From NCBI GenBank assembly GCA_007449985.2, contig VIIQ02000031.1, forward strand, positions 558,001 through 622,000: DNA of 64,000 bases. Direction: 5' to 3'. The stretch is from Desmodesmus armatus. Lineage: Eukaryota > Chlorophyta > Chlorophyceae > Sphaeropleales > Scenedesmaceae. A program made the translations under genes and the position numbers. The notes below the pieces were generated by a model. It was not told the DNA's origin. It made no database searches and saw only the letters and a list, made by a program, of their open reading frames with translations. This document shows positions 59,010 to 64,000 of the stretch, one piece after another. Every line of letters begins with the position of its first letter. Within the stretch, counting starts at the first letter, position 1.

Positions 59010-62000
59010 CTGTTGGTTGTAGCACTGTTTGTCAGACTGATGGTGTTTCCCCTGTGATCATGATGTGAATGCATCGATGGGAGCAACCTACTGTGCTCAC
59101 AGGCGGATTTGTCTATAGTGTGGTGAACAGAACGTTTCCAACCCTCTTGGCATCATGACATCAGGATAGCAGTGACAAGTAGTTGACACTATTCATCCCA
59201 TCACCCAGCTGGGCAATCAACATCACTGCTGGTTTGTCTCTGCATCCTCTTCTTTGGAGACCTCCAGGACTTGACAGTGTCAGTGCTCAGGTTGGGGACA
59301 CCTGCTGCTCTATGGGGATGAGATGGGGGATGAACCAAAGGCACAGTTGGCAAAGCTGAGTGCTCTGGCCCTGATGATGCTAGGCAGCTACTGCTTCAAC
59401 CATAACTGTGAATGCATTGTAATCAACAACCACTTCTTGAAGCCCACCCATGTCTTTTTTCTGGAGCCTACATGCTGTTGCTGCTGTCCACAGCAAGCTT
59501 GTGTCCTCCGCAAGCACAGAACAGACCAGCTGATGGCACAGATAGATACTCACATTCTGGGCACTTTTCCTGGGCCAGGCAAGCAGTTTGCAAACAGCAT
59601 CTGACCAGCACACGTGTCAGGCAGTAGAACCACCACTGGAAGGACCCCAGCAGCAACTGCATAGCCATGCCAAACAGTAGCTGATTGCCAAACTCGAACA
59701 CCAACCACAAAATGGGTGGTATACGGCTAGCCAAATTGAGGCCCAAATTTACTCACATACTGACATCAGTAAACATACCATGGGTGCTGTGCGACATGTG
59801 TCAACACAAGCTGTCTTGTGGATGTCCAGCTCTCAAAAAGTGTTTCTATCAAACAGCCAAGATAAGTAGCAGGTCTTGACTCCACAGTATGAGGGCTGTC
59901 AACTGAGCAGCCAGCTGCTGTGTCCGTATCAGGCCATTGCAAGCCTAATGCTGTCAGCTCCAAGGCTGCTAGCCAAAGCAAACTCAGGAGGCTCCTGGCA
60001 GTCACAGCATGGTACCATGCAGTGCCACACCCTTCCTTCACAGCCAGGTGCCAACTCAGAGCTGTCGCTGCCACTGCTACATGCAGGGCCAACAAGCCCT
60101 GCACATGATCGCCCAACACGCAATAGTATTGCAGCTTGCACCACCAATGCTTCTGACCCTAGCTCGACTGGCAGCACACATCTTGGGCGCCACAGCCTTG
60201 AACATAGCTTGAGCTCACAAGGAGCAACCTTCACAGCCTCTACTGCCACCGGCACAACATGTGCCTGCCACTGGCCCTCCCCCATGACTGCCAGCAAAGC
60301 AGCTGTGCAGCAGACTGGCCACACCACAAGGCCTGCCCTCTACTGTTGCACCAGGACCCTCTACAACTGCACCAGGACCCCACTGATGCAGTCAGTGTGA
60401 CGGGGTTGCTGGCCACCTCCAACAAAGCAGCCGCTGGTGACGGTCACCAACACAAGTCGGGCCTGTCACACATTGTCAGACGCCCACAGCAGTGACTGCA
60501 CCCAGGCACTGCCAGTGCCGCTGTGAAACCGTGACGGGGATGTGGTGCTGCTGGACAAGGCTGATCTTGCAGCTGTAAAAAACACTTAGTGTCTGCTGAT
60601 TGATCCTGCATAGGTGTCACGTGCCTGTCCATGCAGTATGCCCTGCAGCAAGCCCTGCAGCAAGCATACCTTGGCCAGCACTGGCAGGATGGGCTGCGGA
60701 TCCATGCACTGCCGAGTCACACAGTCCTGCAGGGGGCACACATGGCACAAATGTGCGTCACGGGCAGCACAACACCACCTGCAGCTGCTGCAGCCACTGA
60801 TGTCAGCGCCACCAGCGTGTGCACCTGCAGGTACCCAGCGTGTGCACCTGCAGGTACCCAGCGTGTGCACCTGCAGGTACCCAGCGTGTGCACCTGCAGG
60901 TACCCAGCCCTACCAGGCGGGCAGTGCTGTGCTGCACACAAACGTGGTCCCCACCTGGCTGCTATGATGACAAGCACAGCATGAAGCAGTGATAGCGTGC
61001 ATACTGCTGCTCTGCAAGTTGCTGTGCAGTCTGTCACCCCACCTGCCGGTCATTCAGCCACCTGCCGGGTTGCCAGCCGCGGTACAGTGCTGCGCTGCAG
61101 TACTTGGGCTCCATTGCTGCAGCTGATGAGACAGCGGCCACACGCAAAGCGAGTGTGCACTACGTGGTGTAGCAACCCAGCGCACAGGAGGTTGGGTGTG
61201 CCTGCTCAGGGGGCCGTCCAACAGACTGTTGGTGGCCTGCAAGTGACATTGCAGACATATAAACACTCTCAAGTCCTGCACGTACCACTGCAAGAGAGAG
61301 TCCTGCTACATTGTGGGACAGTGCCTAAGCTTTGCCACTTCAGTTCTGCCCGTCCCAGGACCGTCCTGGGGCCCAGCACCACACCAAGTGCTGTTGCAAC
61401 CATGATGCAGCTGGGAACAGCCCCCGATGAAGAGCAGTTGTCTACAGGCTGATCAGGACTGGAATCAGTTGGTGCAGCGACATGCGTCACACCTGGCATA
61501 AGGATCATGTCACCAGTGGTGTGCATGCTGCTCAGGGCCAGCGGGTAGCAGGCTGACCGGCCAGGACTCCTTGACCCACTTGTGTAGGCCGCTGAACAGT
61601 GCACCTGCATCATGGATGCGTAGCGGCGAGCAGCATGCAACGGCAAAAGGGGGCCAATGCCTGCTGCTGAAGAGTAGATGGTCCAGTGGGATGCTGTGCC
61701 AGTGGACGAAAGGAGGCCAATGCCATAAGTTGGTGTTTGTCAGCAAGGTGCAGCTGCTATCACCGTAGCAACATCTAGGGCGCAGGTGAATGCTGCCAAT
61801 GGCATTTTGCCACGTCAGCATGCACCTGGCCAGTGGAGAGATGGGCGGGGTGGAAGTGTCACATCGTCTGCTGCAGCATTTACCAAACGTGTCTGCCTAC
61901 CCTGCCAAAACCCCGTGGCTGGCCCTTTCAATGTTCCCGTGGGTCCACGATTGTTTGCTTGCAGCGGCGGTCCTGCTGATTGGCGTCAGCGATGGCGCGG

Positions 62001-62629
62001 CATCACAGCGACTGGTGCCGCATTGGCCATGGATCGGTGCTGCTGCCTGCTACCACAACTGATCTGCAGTCCCATGACTCATCAGAAACCTTGAGCAGCC
62101 TTCAGAATGGAAGCAAGCCAGACACTACCCGACACTAGGCCAAGGAACAGTTTGATGCCCGGCTGGTGCGGGCATGTGGTGCTGAATGTGATGGAAGAAG
62201 CATCAAGGACCTGTCAACATCCAGTGAAAACTGTCAAGGACGATCTGTCTGGTTGTGACTCCAGCAGCTGTTGCGGCTGCTGAAGATGTACTGCAAGGCA
62301 TTACTCAAGAGTACAGATCTGTCAGCTTCGGCTGGCCGACGTCCCTGGCGTGACAAATTGAGCGTTGGCAATTCAAAGACATGTTTCCATGCCACATCAC
62401 GTCCGCAAATGCATTGGTGTGAGAAGCCATCCATCCACCCAGACCCTGCATTGGGTTGTGCAACTGCATTGAAAGAAGACCTCAGTACCACCGCACGCAG
62501 TAAGCTTGACGTGTTGCGTGTAGATTGGAAAGTTTCATTGAGTCAATGCGCCCTTCCACTGAATTCCTGAGTTCCTGAATTTCACTGATCGACTGCACAG
62601 CTGCGTAGGACACTCGTCAGCTATCCCAG
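59010..62629. other. Intergenic region downstream of the second histone cluster
   Basis: About 3.6 kb without a supported gene. It holds the 23-bp minisatellite at 60815. A plus-strand open frame at 62271-62570 (LLKMYCKALLKSTDLSASAG) might be an upstream exon of the membrane-protein gene, but no in-phase junction was established. Confidence 0.4.
60815..60906 (+). repeat. 23-bp minisatellite, four units
   Basis: Four perfect or near-perfect units built on CGTGTGCACCTGCAGG then TACCCAG, starting at 60815, 60838, 60861 and 60884. Each unit contains the palindromes GTGCAC, CTGCAG and GGTACC. Confidence 0.95.
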
Positions 62630-63989
62630 AAGCAAAAGAAGCTGCTTAACAGTCTCTTGTACGCTCAGCCGTTTGTAACGGATGCCCACAGATGCTGGGG
62701 ACAGGTGCACAGGTACGTCACAGCCCAACAACAGCTCACCTACCCTCTGTACACCCCCTCCTGGTGGCCCCTGCTGAGCCTTCGTCTGCCTGCTGCCTCC
62801 CCTCCTGACTTGTAACTTTGGTGTTATCCTCTGCCGCTGGGTGCCTTGCAGGGCTGGGCTCATTACTTCAGTGGGCTCATGACGTTGCAGCACAGTAGCG
62901 AACAGCAGCAGCTGGAGGCGCAGCGGCAGCTACAACGCACCCAGTCGGACCTCATGCAGCAGCAGTGGAAGGTGGACCGGCGTATCGGCTGCATCTCCAT
63001 CGCCATGTGGCTGGGGACAGCAGTGCGTGTGTGGTCCGTCTTGTCAGCCTGGGAAAATGCACAGTCGGTTGTGGCCATGCTCACAAGTAGGTGTGGGGGG
63101 GGCTCATGTGTGGGTGTGGGGTCGCGTGGGCTGCACTTGCTTGCTGCTTTTGGAGGCAATCGTGCACCAGGCTGCATTCGTGCATGCCACCCACACAACT
63201 GCCAGGCCACCATGCTCGCAGGTGGTCCTTGAGCCCTGTCAGGTACAGCTGCAAAGCAAGCAGCCGTCATATTGCCATGCATGCAGCATGCAAGCAAGCC
63301 TCGCCCAAATGCATCCAAGTAAATGGTCCATGTACATGCCGCTCTCTCTCTCCTCTCCCTCGTGTGCAGTGTACCTCATGGTCATTGCCTGGCCCACCTA
63401 CGCCAATGCGAGCTACATGAGGTGGCGGCTGCCGGCCGTGTCGTTCCTGCGTGTCTTCCTGGTGGCCCTGCCCTTCAACTTCAGCACCACCGTGTTCAAC
63501 GCTATCGCGCCAAACGTGGGCAACGGCGGCCGCTTTGCTGCACTGTCGATTGGGTTCCAGGCCTTCCTGGGTGAGCCGCTGTGAGGCGGCATCAGCTGTG
63601 GCGGGGGCAGTTACGTTGCCGCTCATATCCTGCGGTCGCTTGTCAGTTTCTCTGTGAGCTGTGCTGTCAGCTGGTGAAGGCTGTGGCGGCACAGGGGTTG
63701 CAAACAGAGCGCTGCCTCACAGCCGATAGGGAGGCAGCAGAGGCCAAACCTTGCAGATCGCACTGCCTTTCAATGTACTGTGTGTGCTGTGTGTGTAGTC
63801 GGCCGCCCTTGAGTCCTCACCTGCGCCCGCCGCCTGTCCGCTGCCTGCCTGTTTGCAGCTGTGCGCATTGCCCTGCTGACATTCACTAGCTTGGGCTGGC
63901 GTGTGCCCTTCAGGCTGCACCTGCTGCTGCAGTCAATCAACGTCGGCCTCCTGATCAACTATGGGCTGCACCCCTACTGCGACAGCAAG
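62630..63989 (+). CDS. Multi-pass membrane protein, partial (continues beyond the window)
   Basis: Exons 62630-62704, 62852-63086, 63370-63570 and 63859-63989 chain in phase, and the last ends at a GT donor (aag|gtgagg), so the gene goes on to the right. The 5' end is also open: exon 62630 starts after a CCCAG acceptor. The protein begins KQKKLLNSLLYAQPFVTDAH. Next come a short coiled-coil-like Gln/Glu/Arg segment (SSEQQQLEAQRQLQ) and a series of hydrophobic helices: GCISIAMWLGTAVRVWSVL, YLMVIAWPTYAN, VSFLRVFLVALPFNF, AVRIALLTFTSLGW and LHLLLQSINVGLLINYGL. At least four or five membrane spans are therefore likely. I do not recognise the family. Confidence 0.65.
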
Positions 63990-64000
63990 GTGAGGGGGGC

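Overview
The window looks like nuclear DNA of a green alga (core Chlorophyta, probably Chlorophyceae). The reasons are: protein genes cut by many short GT-AG introns; proteins rich in Gln, Ala and Ser from CAG/GCA runs; TGTAA pentamers (the usual green-algal poly(A) signal) downstream of stop codons; a recognisable chloroplast import subunit (TIC100); and compact divergent histone gene pairs ending in a short palindrome instead of a poly(A) signal. No prokaryotic operons, CRISPR arrays or intact transposons were seen. The organism is inferred from the sequence; no database was searched.

Layout. (1) 244-4193 +: 3' part of a FAM114/NOXP20-like (DUF719) gene. (2) 4.2-9.35 kb: no supported gene; possibly a very long 3' UTR of the next gene. 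(3) 9355-10974 -: unrecognised Ser/Ala-rich protein. (4) 11920-14223 -: F-box/leucine-rich-repeat gene with one apparent frameshift. (5) 14570-26087 +: a complete 20-exon TIC100 gene for a MORN-motif subunit of the inner-envelope TIC translocon. Its introns contain decayed copies of neighbouring exon edges and long G and C tracts. (6) 27270-29136 +: a predicted plastid-targeted membrane protein of unknown function. A 131-bp tandem repeat lies in its presumed 3' UTR. (7) 31.0-39.7 kb: histone genes H2B/H2A (divergent), H3/H4 (divergent) and a single H1 with an intron. (8) 46378-50290 +: six-exon FCP1/SCP-type phosphatase. (9) 54.9-59.0 kb: second H4/H3 and H2B/H2A pairs; the H3/H4 module is inverted relative to the first copy and the H2B/H2A module is direct. 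(10) 62630-63989 +: a membrane-protein gene running off the window.

The histone genes form one functional group: nine core and linker genes share ACTCAG-type promoter motifs and an identical bipartite 3' signal (6-bp stem, 4-nt loop, then a TGGAAAG box). This suggests common replication-phase control. Exon chains for TIC100, the FCP1-like phosphatase, the FAM114-like gene, the plastid protein and the terminal membrane protein were checked by hand for phase and all stay in frame. The two minus-strand genes at 9-14 kb are less secure. Large intergenic stretches hold no gene I can support.
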